NCBI GenBank assembly: GCA_963678255.2
Contig: CAXXTW010000002.1
Coordinates: forward strand, 930,001 to 994,000
Direction: 5' to 3'
DNA from: G963678255 sp963678255
Lineage (GTDB): Bacteria > Cloacimonadota > Cloacimonadia > Cloacimonadales > WRIO01
DNA: 64,000 nucleotides
Of this stretch, positions 17,511 through 25,414 are shown piece after piece. Made by a program: the position numbers and the translations under genes. Under the pieces are notes generated by a model. The model searched no databases and was not told the DNA's origin. It saw only the letters and a program-made list of their open reading frames with translations. How positions within the stretch are numbered: position 1 is the stretch's first letter; each line of letters begins with the position of its first letter.

Positions 17511-18709
17511 TGAGCACGACTTTTGTTTTATTTTTATTGGGAATCGTTCTTTTAACTTCTGTTTTAATGGAACGAGGGACAGCTTTAATAAAAAGCCCAG
17601 CTGTTCTAGCATACTTAATTGCAGGTGCTATATTAGGACCTACAGCCTTAAATCTTATCACTGTGGAGAACATAAAATCTTTTGATTTTATCAATACGAT
17701 ATGTTTATCATTAATTGGTTTTAATGTTGGTAGTGAATTAATCATACCTGAAGTAAAAAAAATGGGTAAATCCATTATAATAATTGTTTTAACAGAGACT
17801 TTGTTTACTTGGCTGATTGTTACTATAGGATTGAGTTTAATATTAAAAAGTATTCCTATGGGAATAATTTATGGATCATTAGCTGCAGCAACTGCTCCAG
17901 CAGGAACTGTTGATGTCATTCGTCAATATAAAGCAAAAGGGAAATTAACCTCAACGTTGTTTGCAGTCATTGGGATAGATGATATTTTAACCTTGATAAT
18001 ATTTAGTTTGAGCATTCCATTTGCCAGAATCATGTTATTACATGGAGATTTAACCATACTTAACTCCTTGAGTCATGCTTTATATGAGATCGCACTTGCA
18101 ATTGGTATCGGTTTATTTAGTGGATATATATTGATAAAAATAACGCGGTTTATTCATGACAGGTCATTATTTCTTTTATTTGCTTTAGGCGTTTTGTTTT
18201 TACATTGTGGTTTAGCAGAAATGTTAAAAATATCACCCATATTATTAAATATGAGTGCAGGTATATTCTTAGCTAACAAGAGTTCGATTATAACAAAAAA
18301 GTTTACCAGTACCTTTACAGAATGGTCTCCCCCAGTTTATTTACTATTTTTTGCTTTAATAGGCAGTCGAATGGATATTGGTATAATAGTCAAATATTTA
18401 CCAATCATACTGGTCTATATCCTTAGCAGAACAATGGGGAAATTTTCAGGTTCATACATTGGTTGCAGTATAGGCAAAGCAGAGCCAAAGATAACCAAAT
18501 ATTTAGGTTTCACTTTATTATCTCAAGCGGGAGTAGCCATTGGTTTAGCATTAGGAGCCGTCAAGTTATTAGAAGAAGCACACTTATATGATAATGCGAG
18601 TCAGGTCATCAATGTCATGACTTCCACAACCTTTTTAATAATGTTAATAGGTCCGACTTTAGTCAAATATGGCTTAAGAAAAGCCGGAGAAATTCAAGAT
18701 AATGTTTAG
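17510..18709 (+). CDS. Cation:proton antiporter (CPA2/KefB-NapA type)
   Basis: The 399-residue membrane protein has about 11-12 hydrophobic helices and no TrkA-N or other soluble tail. Motifs include GAILGPTALNLI, a helix with GSLAAATAPAGTVDVIR and FAVIGIDDILTLIIFSL, the latter carrying the paired Asp of electrogenic antiporters (GIDDI). It probably exchanges Na+ or K+ for H+ across the inner membrane. It starts inside the stop of the PTS-IIA gene and is followed 9 bases later by a PII-like gene, giving a three-gene operon in which both soluble proteins are likely regulators. Confidence 0.88.
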   Translation: MSTTFVLFLLGIVLLTSVLMERGTALIKSPAVLAYLIAGAILGPTALNLITVENIKSFDFINTICLSLIGFNVGSELIIPEVKKMGKSIIIIVLTETLFTWLIVTIGLSLILKSIPMGIIYGSLAAATAPAGTVDVIRQYKAKGKLTSTLFAVIGIDDILTLIIFSLSIPFARIMLLHGDLTILNSLSHALYEIALAIGIGLFSGYILIKITRFIHDRSLFLLFALGVLFLHCGLAEMLKISPILLNMSAGIFLANKSSIITKKFTSTFTEWSPPVYLLFFALIGSRMDIGIIVKYLPIILVYILSRTMGKFSGSYIGCSIGKAEPKITKYLGFTLLSQAGVAIGLALGAVKLLEEAHLYDNASQVINVMTSTTFLIMLIGPTLVKYGLRKAGEIQDNV

Positions 18710-18718
18710 GAGATATCG

Positions 18719-19036
18719 ATGTACATGATCATACATTTATTTCAGGAGAAATATTTGCAGGATGTGATATTAGCTTTATCAGAAGCCGGAATTGATAATT
18801 GTGTTGTATTGCAGGGAGAGAGTCTTGGACATAAACTTGTTTATGATATTCCATTATTCAGTACATTTAAGGACACATTTGGCAGTTCCAGAGATTATAG
18901 TAATGTCATCATGGGCACAGCAGAGAAAGAAGAAATAAATTTTTTCTTAAAGGAAATGAGACTATCCGGTGCGGATTTTATTAAAGAGAATTTAGGAAAG
19001 ATTTATTTAATCCCCATTACTGAAACCATTGAGTAA
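18719..19036 (+). CDS. Small PII-like (P-II superfamily) regulatory protein
   Basis: This 105-residue protein has the alpha/beta pattern of the PII-like ferredoxin-fold family (MYMIIHLFQEKYLQDVILALSEAGI, then a loop, then EINFFLKEMRL and KIYLIPITETIE). It begins with AGGAG 6 bases upstream of ATG. Similar small proteins often sit behind CPA antiporters and bind nucleotides or ions to control them, and that is the likely role here. The canonical GlnB T-loop tyrosine is not evident, so it should not be called GlnB. Confidence 0.65.
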   Translation: MYMIIHLFQEKYLQDVILALSEAGIDNCVVLQGESLGHKLVYDIPLFSTFKDTFGSSRDYSNVIMGTAEKEEINFFLKEMRLSGADFIKENLGKIYLIPITETIE

Positions 19037-19086
19037 TAGAAAGAGTTTCATTAACCCTATCTAAATTGCTTAATTATAATCATATA

Positions 19087-19135
19087 AAAAGATCAGTAAA
19101 ACATCTTATAAAGAATGTTAAACTGATCTTAATGA
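19087..19135 (-). terminator. Terminator between convergent genes
   Basis: A 9-bp stem AAGATCAGT / ACTGATCTT, extended by further imperfect pairs, is followed on the minus strand by TTTTT. It therefore best ends the radical SAM gene at 19174 and may also stop transcription from the antiporter operon. Confidence 0.65.
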
Positions 19136-19173
19136 CCCAAAAACTCATTTAGAAACAAATCTATATTTACGCG

Positions 19174-20256
19174 TTAACGACTCTCATCTTTAATATCTAT
19201 CTTTTTCAAAAACTCTTTATTTGCCCATAATGCACACCCACCCTCAGTTTCTTTCAAAAGATGATGATGCTCTCTAATGTAGGAGAAAAGAGGAGAAGAC
19301 AAGGCATCTTTTAAAGTACCATTGAATAGATTTTTATCTGAGAAGGGAGCAAAAGGACAAGGCTCTGCATTACCTTGAGGATTAATGTGAAAAAACCCTC
19401 TGCCAGCAGCCAGGCAACCACCATATTGATCTTCATCACCTGGAAAAGCAATAAAAAGACCAGGGAATTTAGCCATAAATCTATTGACAATGGGTTGCAG
19501 ATTTTCTTTTTGATGAGGAGTTAAACATAATTCTTTAGAATCATCAGAAATCGGAACGTATTCAACATAAAAGAAGAGATTACATCCCTTATTTAGTAAT
19601 TGTTTAGTATAATCCTCAGAAGTGATCAAATCATAATTATTCTTATTAAGTGTTAATGAAATCCCCCAAAATAGACTTTCTTTTTGGAATTTATCTTTCA
19701 TTGTTTGAAAGTTTTCCCAAATACCATCGCCTCTTCGAGAATCCGTTTCATCTTCTCTACCTTCCAGACTGATGACAGGGAGAAGATTTTGATGAGATTT
19801 AAAAAACTGGCATTTTTCTTCATCAATAAGTAAAGCATTTGTAAATATTGGAAAGATAATTTTCGGAAATTCAGCAGCAATTTTAATGAGTTCCCATCTC
19901 ATCAAAGGTTCACCACCAGCTAAAAGAACAAGAGAAATTCCCAATTCACCAGCTTCTTTGAGAATAGCATGGAATTTTTCTACCGTTAACTCCTGACTTG
20001 ACTCTTTATGTAAATGCTTAGAATAGCATCCTTTGCAATTTAGATTACAACTACTGGTTATACTGATAATTAATAAGGGGGGTACTTCAAGATTATTTTC
20101 TAAATGTTTACTTCTCTTAATTCGAGCAGTATTTTGATTTTTAAGAGCTTTTATAAAAAAAAGAGCCTTTTCTGGTCTGTTCATCATAATAGTAATTGCT
20201 TTTTTGAACTGATCTGCAATATTTTTATCAAAAACTGTAATTGCTTTGTTCTTCAT
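19174..20256 (-). CDS. Radical SAM protein with SPASM-like C-terminus
   Basis: The 360-residue protein carries the radical SAM cluster motif CNLNCKGC (Cx3Cx2C, near residue 72), GGEP after the second strand (LLAGGEPLMRW), and a C-terminal region with extra cysteines (GGCLAAGRG, EPCPFAPFSD, GGCALW) that could bind an auxiliary cluster. The segment FFHINPQGNAEPCPF is typical of SPASM/twitch enzymes. The start ATG has GAGGG 4 bases upstream. No peptide substrate gene, methyltransferase or other partner is adjacent, so the substrate is unknown; the AMMECR1/Memo pair at 51-52.6 kb lacks a radical SAM neighbour, but linkage is not shown. Confidence 0.85.
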   Translation of the reverse strand: MKNKAITVFDKNIADQFKKAITIMMNRPEKALFFIKALKNQNTARIKRSKHLENNLEVPPLLIISITSSCNLNCKGCYSKHLHKESSQELTVEKFHAILKEAGELGISLVLLAGGEPLMRWELIKIAAEFPKIIFPIFTNALLIDEEKCQFFKSHQNLLPVISLEGREDETDSRRGDGIWENFQTMKDKFQKESLFWGISLTLNKNNYDLITSEDYTKQLLNKGCNLFFYVEYVPISDDSKELCLTPHQKENLQPIVNRFMAKFPGLFIAFPGDEDQYGGCLAAGRGFFHINPQGNAEPCPFAPFSDKNLFNGTLKDALSSPLFSYIREHHHLLKETEGGCALWANKEFLKKIDIKDESR

Positions 20257-20693
20257 ATATCCCTCTTGAATAAATCACTCAAATATACACACGCTGTGCA
20301 TGTTAAATACAGAACGATTTCTGTCAAGAATTAAATTGATAATTATAAGAAGGATCAATCAGTTAATTGCATATCTACTTGGATAATAAGAAAATGAAAA
20401 TGTAATCTAAAAATCCTAAGAAGAAAATAACGATAAAGATTCTGGAAAGATTGGTGGTAAGTTTGTAGAATATATACTGAGAAAGCTTTTAACAAACCAG
20501 AAGAAAGATATAAAAAGAATCAGAGCGTTACCTAGTTTTGTGTCAAATAATATTAATAATTAGATAATAACAAACAACTAATTATATCTTACTTTTAAAA
20601 TGAGAGTCACTAAAAAGTTTTATTATTTGCAATCTTAATAAAAATAATTACTTTATCATAATTGAAAAAGAAGAAAATAATAAGGAGTTAAAA
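20257..20693. other. Intergenic region with a possible gene remnant
   Basis: About 437 bases. Near 20283-20310 a small dyad (CACA-cgc-TGTG) lies ahead of the radical SAM start. At about 20420-20562 a start-less plus-strand frame of some 47 codons (including KFVEYILRKLLTNQKKD) ends at TAG and may be a worn remnant. No ribosome site precedes it, so no gene is called. Confidence 0.35.
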
Positions 20694-21125
20694 ATGGTAA
20701 AAATGAATGTTTATTTAAATTTTGCAGGGAATTGTGAAGAAGCATTTTTATTTTATAAATCAATATTTGGAGGAGAATTTGCGTTTATAGGCAAATTTAA
20801 AGATATGCCTCCTTTAGAAGGAATGCCACCGCTACCTCCGGAAATTGAAGAGAAAATTATGCACATCAGTCTTCCAATAAGTAATGAAGCCATGCTCATG
20901 GGAAGTGATACCGGAGGAGAATGGGCAAATAGTTTTAAAGAAGGAAATAATATATCGATTAGCCTAGTCATTGATACTAAAGAAGAAGCTGACAGATTAT
21001 TTAATGGTTTATCAGAAGGTGGAGAAGTCATTATGCCCATGGCAGATACATTTTGGGGAGAATATTACGGGCTATTTATAGATAAATTCAAAATTAACTG
21101 GATGATAAGTTATTCGTCAAAATAA
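20694..21125 (+). CDS. VOC-superfamily protein, PhnB-like
   Basis: This 143-residue protein is of the PhnB/3-demethylubiquinone methyltransferase-like branch of the glyoxalase fold. It shows MNVYLNFAGNCEEAFLFYKSIFG at the start, IMHISLPISNEAMLMGSD in the middle and GEVIMPMADTFWGEYYGLFIDKFKINWMI at the end, all hallmark positions. AAGGAG lies 6 bases before the ATG. The reaction is unknown; members are often stress-related. It is followed 30 bases later by a second VOC gene, forming a two-gene unit. Confidence 0.88.
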   Translation: MVKMNVYLNFAGNCEEAFLFYKSIFGGEFAFIGKFKDMPPLEGMPPLPPEIEEKIMHISLPISNEAMLMGSDTGGEWANSFKEGNNISISLVIDTKEEADRLFNGLSEGGEVIMPMADTFWGEYYGLFIDKFKINWMISYSSK

Positions 21126-21155
21126 ATTCACTAATTTAGATATAGGAGATTGAAG

Positions 21156-21542
21156 ATGAAAAAAGTTACAGGTATTGGTGGTATCTTTTTTAAATGCAAA
21201 GATCCAGTTAAAGTCAGAGAATGGTATCAAAAGCAATTAGGATTGGATACAAATGATTATGGTGCCTCTTTTGAATGGGTTGAAAGTTTAGAAACTAAGC
21301 AAAAAGGGTTTACTCAATGGAGTACATTTCCTGAAAATACAGATTATTTCCATCCCTCAGAAAAAGAATTTATGATAAACTATCGAGTTGAAAACATAGA
21401 AAAACTCGTAGAGGAATTAAAGGCAAACGGTGTAGAAGTTCTTGATGCAATAGAGAGTTATGATTACGGTAAATTTGTTCATATTCTTGATATAGAAGGA
21501 AATAAGATTGAGTTATGGGAACCTATTAAGGAATCAGAATAA
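21156..21542 (+). CDS. Glyoxalase/bleomycin-resistance (VOC) family protein
   Basis: The 128-residue product shows the VOC pattern GIGGIFFKCKDPVKVREWYQKQLGL, a central ENIEKLVEELKANGVEVL and the closing FVHILDIEGNKIELWEP with the conserved Glu. The start ATG 21156 has AGGAG 7 bases upstream; a TTG two codons earlier is less likely. It pairs with the PhnB-like gene upstream, and a strong terminator lies 80 bases after its stop. Substrate unknown. Confidence 0.88.
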   Translation: MKKVTGIGGIFFKCKDPVKVREWYQKQLGLDTNDYGASFEWVESLETKQKGFTQWSTFPENTDYFHPSEKEFMINYRVENIEKLVEELKANGVEVLDAIESYDYGKFVHILDIEGNKIELWEPIKESE

Positions 21543-21621
21543 AGTTAATCAAATAATAATCATAATATATTTTAGGATATAGAACTTTAATTATGATACT
21601 AAATAAGATTTAAGTTAATGT

Positions 21622-21652
21622 AAGGGAGACAAGATGTATGTCTCCCTTTTTT
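21622..21652 (+). terminator. Rho-independent terminator of the VOC gene pair
   Basis: A 10-bp stem AAGGGAGACA / TGTCTCCCTT (21622-21631, 21639-21648) with a 7-base loop is followed by six T. The rest of the 21543-21960 gap shows only AT-rich sequence and the promoter region of the sigma factor. Confidence 0.9.
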
Positions 21653-21960
21653 ATATTAAATTATCCAAAAATTCCAAGCAAACAATAGTCAACAAGAAGG
21701 GCAAGAGGAAGAAGAGTATTCTTTAAATTTCTATACTTAATTTTATTAATATTTTAAAGAGGGTAAGAAATTTTAAATAAACAATAATTATTTTAATCAA
21801 TAGAAAACATGGCCAATTTTCAATGCAAGCAGAATAAGTTCTTTCTTTTTATTGACAGAGAAGCAAATTTCTCTTTCTATAGATGAAAGTGAAATAAAGT
21901 CAAAAAAAACCAACACCTGAGAAGATTCATTCGTTAGTGTTATAGATATTCGGAGGAAGA

Positions 21961-22434
21961 ATGGAATCAATTGAAGACATGGTAAGTAATCATGAAAGCG
22001 CATTAAGATCATTTGCAATGAATCTGACCAATTCAGAAGCCTTAACAGAGGATTTAATGCAGGATACTTGGCTAAAAAGCTTGAGTTATTCGTTTTTATT
22101 ACTTACAATGCCGAAAACTAAACAGAGAAGTTGGCTTTTTTCAGTATTAAAGAATCGCTTTTATGATATCTGTCGGCGCAATAAAAGAGAAAGAATAAAA
22201 CTGGAAGAAAAAGAATTCTACAGTCCTCAGGAGATAAGAGAAATTATTAATTGGGAGCCCTATTTATCTTTTTTAAAAGATAAAGAGAGAGAAATAATTA
22301 CATTAAGATTTTGGAAAGGCTTAAATAGTAAGGAAATAGGGAATCAGCTTGATATGTCGGATAATACAGTTCGGTGGCATATGAGTAACGGGTTAAAAAC
22401 ACTAAGAAATAGTTATGAAAAAAAATGGAGGTAA
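21961..22434 (+). CDS. ECF-type RNA polymerase sigma factor
   Basis: The 157-residue product has region 2 (LTNSEALTEDLMQDTWLKSL, then WLFSVLKNRFYDICRRNKR) and region 4 (YLSFLKDKEREIITLRFW, SKEIGNQLDMSDNTVRWHM), with the usual short linker. GGAGG precedes the ATG. A TTGACA (21852-21857) with a weak TTCTAT 17 bases on may drive it. The next gene's ribosome site lies in its last codons (TGGAGG TAA), so the two are translationally coupled. The downstream protein is not a typical membrane anti-sigma factor, which leaves the mode of control open. Confidence 0.88.
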   Translation: MESIEDMVSNHESALRSFAMNLTNSEALTEDLMQDTWLKSLSYSFLLLTMPKTKQRSWLFSVLKNRFYDICRRNKRERIKLEEKEFYSPQEIREIINWEPYLSFLKDKEREIITLRFWKGLNSKEIGNQLDMSDNTVRWHMSNGLKTLRNSYEKKWR

Positions 22435-22438
22435 AACC

Positions 22439-23728
22439 ATGACAACATTAATTAGAAATATAGGATCACTTGATGCCAGATGGGCAACCAGAGAAACAAT
22501 TGAACAAATCACAAAAATTAAGAATATCGGATCACTAATTGTAAATAAAGAGAATAAATCATTATTCATAGAAGTAAATATGGAAAATGTGGGGGCAACA
22601 GTAGAGATGGATTTAGATGTAAAATTACATATCGGGCCAATGAAGTTTACTAGGGAATTATTAGAATCAGCACCCACACCAATAAAATTATCAATTGTAG
22701 GGCCAGTTTCATTCAGCATGGATATTACACCTGAGTTGATAATGGAGAAATTAGAATGGCTTCAAGTAACGGGGCCAATAGAAGTTTATGAGAATATTTC
22801 AGGGATATTAATGAGTAAAGTTAATGATTCTGTGGGGCCTATAGATATCATTAGAATTAACGAGATTGTTCTAAAAAGAAAAAATACAATTGATAATAAT
22901 TATCTAAAGAGTCTTCAGGATGACAGTGTGTTAACCTGTTCAGGTACACTTGAGTTAAGTGAAGATCTCGATATTGATTTATTTAATTTAAAGGTAAAAA
23001 GAATAAAAATTGGGAATAAACTCTCAATATATGATGATCAAAAAGATATCATCATGAGAAAGATATATGAAGAATTTGAAGAAACTAAAACGGAGACAAA
23101 GATAGGGATTAAACCAACATTATTTGTTTTTAAAGAGAACTATAGCAACAGATTAGACATTTTGAAACGTAATTATCAATACTTCCCTGAAAGCACAAAA
23201 TTAGATGCTTTTAATTTGATGAATGTTAAAAAAGATGTCATTTGTTCAAATGGAGTTTTAGTTTTAGGGAGTGATATCAGTAATGAATTATTAGAGGAGA
23301 AAGAAATTCAATTTTCATCTTCAAAGAGAATCTATTTTCCCCAAGAATTGAGCAAAAATATGATGAAGTATTTAATTAATGATACTCAGGGTGTTCCCTA
23401 CAATTCTGATAGTACTTCTTTTATCAATAATGAACAAATTATTACAAACAGTAGAATAAAAATAATAAAAGATAACTCCTGTTTTATAGTTTTTGGAGAT
23501 TTAAAGATTTCTGATGAAATATCTTTTGAAGATTTGAATAGCAAGTTTGCAACTATAGATAATTATGGCTCTATAGAAGCAAATTCTGATGCGTGTAGCA
23601 TCTTGCAGGATAAACTAAGGTATAATGAAGGATCCATAGGTAAAGGCGAATCAGAAGGATTTGAGGACGAAGAAGACATATCAAAGTATGATCATGTCAT
23701 TCAAAATGCAGGATCTTATCAATTATAG
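22439..23728 (+). CDS. Conserved protein of unknown function coupled to the ECF sigma factor
   Basis: The 429-residue protein has no signal peptide or membrane helix. It begins at ATG 22439 with GGAGG 7 bases upstream, overlapping the sigma gene's end. The N-terminal third repeats short hydrophobic beta phrases spaced by about 25-30 residues (IRNIGSLDA, IKNIGSLIVN, NVGATVEMD, IVGPVSFSM, VTGPIEVYENISG, VGPIDII). These are followed by single phrases VLTCSGTLELSEDLD, VICSNGVLVLGSDIS and CFIVFGDLKISDEIS at about 100-residue spacing, which look like repeats of one solenoid unit. The tail is acidic (EGFEDEEDISKYD). I do not recognise the family; a beta-solenoid scaffold or cofactor for the sigma factor is inference. 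Confidence 0.7.
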   Translation: MTTLIRNIGSLDARWATRETIEQITKIKNIGSLIVNKENKSLFIEVNMENVGATVEMDLDVKLHIGPMKFTRELLESAPTPIKLSIVGPVSFSMDITPELIMEKLEWLQVTGPIEVYENISGILMSKVNDSVGPIDIIRINEIVLKRKNTIDNNYLKSLQDDSVLTCSGTLELSEDLDIDLFNLKVKRIKIGNKLSIYDDQKDIIMRKIYEEFEETKTETKIGIKPTLFVFKENYSNRLDILKRNYQYFPESTKLDAFNLMNVKKDVICSNGVLVLGSDISNELLEEKEIQFSSSKRIYFPQELSKNMMKYLINDTQGVPYNSDSTSFINNEQIITNSRIKIIKDNSCFIVFGDLKISDEISFEDLNSKFATIDNYGSIEANSDACSILQDKLRYNEGSIGKGESEGFEDEEDISKYDHVIQNAGSYQL

Positions 23729-23761
23729 TTGGATTTTTAATTAAAAGATGATATTATTTAC

Positions 23762-23798
23762 AAACAAAGCTGTGTGTATAAGAGTCACAGCTTTGTTT
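23762..23798. terminator. Bidirectional terminator candidate
   Basis: A 13-bp perfect stem AAACAAAGCTGTG / CACAGCTTTGTTT (23762-23774, 23786-23798) with an 11-base loop lies between convergent genes. The T-tracts are short (GTTTATTTAATTT), so efficiency is uncertain. Confidence 0.7.
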
Positions 23799-23976
23799 AT
23801 TTAATTTGAAGTTAGTAAAACAATTTATCTTCTATCTTAAAAGCAAATTTAGTTATTAAGGGATATAATAGTTTTAAATGAGAAAACCAGAATATTAACA
23901 TAGAAACTATCTGAATATAGAAAAACAATAGTGTATCCTCAGTTAGAACTGGAAAAAAAATATATAGAAGATTTTT

Positions 23977-25014
23977 TTAAAAGGGTTTTATACGCATGAG
24001 CTGTTTAATTGTTCCGAAGTTAGCGTATTTCCAGATGGATGCTGCGGGAGTATAGCAGGTATTCCAACATCCTTTACAATCTTTAAAAGCCTTCAATTGG
24101 TTCTTCCATATTTCACTATTAGTAATTTCATCAGGAGTTTGCAAATAGAGATTTCCAACCTTATCACCAATACAGACTTTTACATCACCGTTTGGTTGAA
24201 TAAAAAACTTACTTCCGAAAGTAGGAGAATTGATATATGGGCAAATTTTTTTGTAATTGTGATTGAGAAAATTTTCATACCCCTTATAAATCCATAGAGG
24301 TGTTTCTAAAAAGGGAGAATTAATAATTCGATTCAATATTTTTTTTAAATGTTTTAATTCTTTAATTTTCAACTCTTCATTTTCTCTATGCGAGTTTGAG
24401 GAGAAGCGATAAATATCAATATTAAAACTCCATCCTAATCCTTCTACATAATCGATAATTTCATCAATTTGATGGAGGTTTTTCTGGCTTATGACAATAT
24501 TAACAGCAGTTTTAATTGGATCAGTTAGCTTTTTATTTTCCAGTGAAATCTTTTTCATGTTTTTCATTACAGTTTCAGCTACGTTTTTAGCTTGACGAAT
24601 ATCATCAGCAATATCACCAAACCCATCAAAAGAGCAAGAAACTGACAATTTATGTTTAAAGATAGATTCAATACCTTTCTCCACCAACTCGTCTGGTCCA
24701 TAAAGATTAGACAGAAGGTTTACTCTCTTGAAATTTTTTGAAACAGCGTATTCTGCAAATTTATCAAGTAGAGGATGTAACATAGGTTCTCCACCAGACA
24801 AGCTAATTCCCATAGCTCCATAATTATCAAGTTTATCAATCACAGTTTTGAAAATATTTTCAGGCATAAAGGGTATTTCAGATTTTAAAAAAGGAATATT
24901 GCATTGTAGACATTTCTGAGTACAATGATAAGTCAGCAAAATATTATTCAAGACAAAGCTAGGTTTACGTTTGATAAAGTTTTTTATAATTTGTTTATTT
25001 TTTGAATCAATCAT
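23977..25014 (-). CDS. Radical SAM protein with SPASM-type C-terminus
   Basis: The product is 345 residues from ATG 25014 (GAGG 10 bases upstream); an upstream in-frame ATG at 25047 is an alternative. The cluster motif is CTQKCLQC (Cx3Cx2C), the SAM-binding segment is LSGGEPMLHP, and the C-terminal SPASM-like ligands are VCIGDKVGN, CKGCWNTC. The N-terminal helix SKNKQIIKNFIKRKPSF resembles cofactor- or peptide-modifying radical SAM enzymes. It is the second such gene within 5 kb, though the two proteins differ clearly. No substrate gene is evident next to it. Confidence 0.85.
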   Translation of the reverse strand: MIDSKNKQIIKNFIKRKPSFVLNNILLTYHCTQKCLQCNIPFLKSEIPFMPENIFKTVIDKLDNYGAMGISLSGGEPMLHPLLDKFAEYAVSKNFKRVNLLSNLYGPDELVEKGIESIFKHKLSVSCSFDGFGDIADDIRQAKNVAETVMKNMKKISLENKKLTDPIKTAVNIVISQKNLHQIDEIIDYVEGLGWSFNIDIYRFSSNSHRENEELKIKELKHLKKILNRIINSPFLETPLWIYKGYENFLNHNYKKICPYINSPTFGSKFFIQPNGDVKVCIGDKVGNLYLQTPDEITNSEIWKNQLKAFKDCKGCWNTCYTPAASIWKYANFGTIKQLMRIKPF

Positions 25015-25414
25015 ATTTTTAATCCTCATGTTTGTTAATATCATCAATTCAAAAGATATAATAAAAAGTCAAGTAAAATAAATCAAGCATTAGTGATTTA
25101 TACAAAAGAGAGTAGTTATATTGAGAACAAAGGTCATTGATTTTAATAGGGTAAAAAATAAAAAAGAAATACAATAGGGTTAGAGCAAATAGCTTAATTT
25201 TAATCATAATATTAAGAGTAGATAATCATACTTTTTTATAATAATTCTTTTATTTAAAGGTTTAAAAACTTTTTATTACTTTATAGTTATATTTAATTTA
25301 ATTTACTTGACAAAAACTTAATAAAAGCGTAAAAAAGTAATTCTAGAAGGGATAAGGTGTTTAGAATTATAACATCGAGTATTAGAACAATATATTAGGA
25401 GGAAAGGAGAAATT

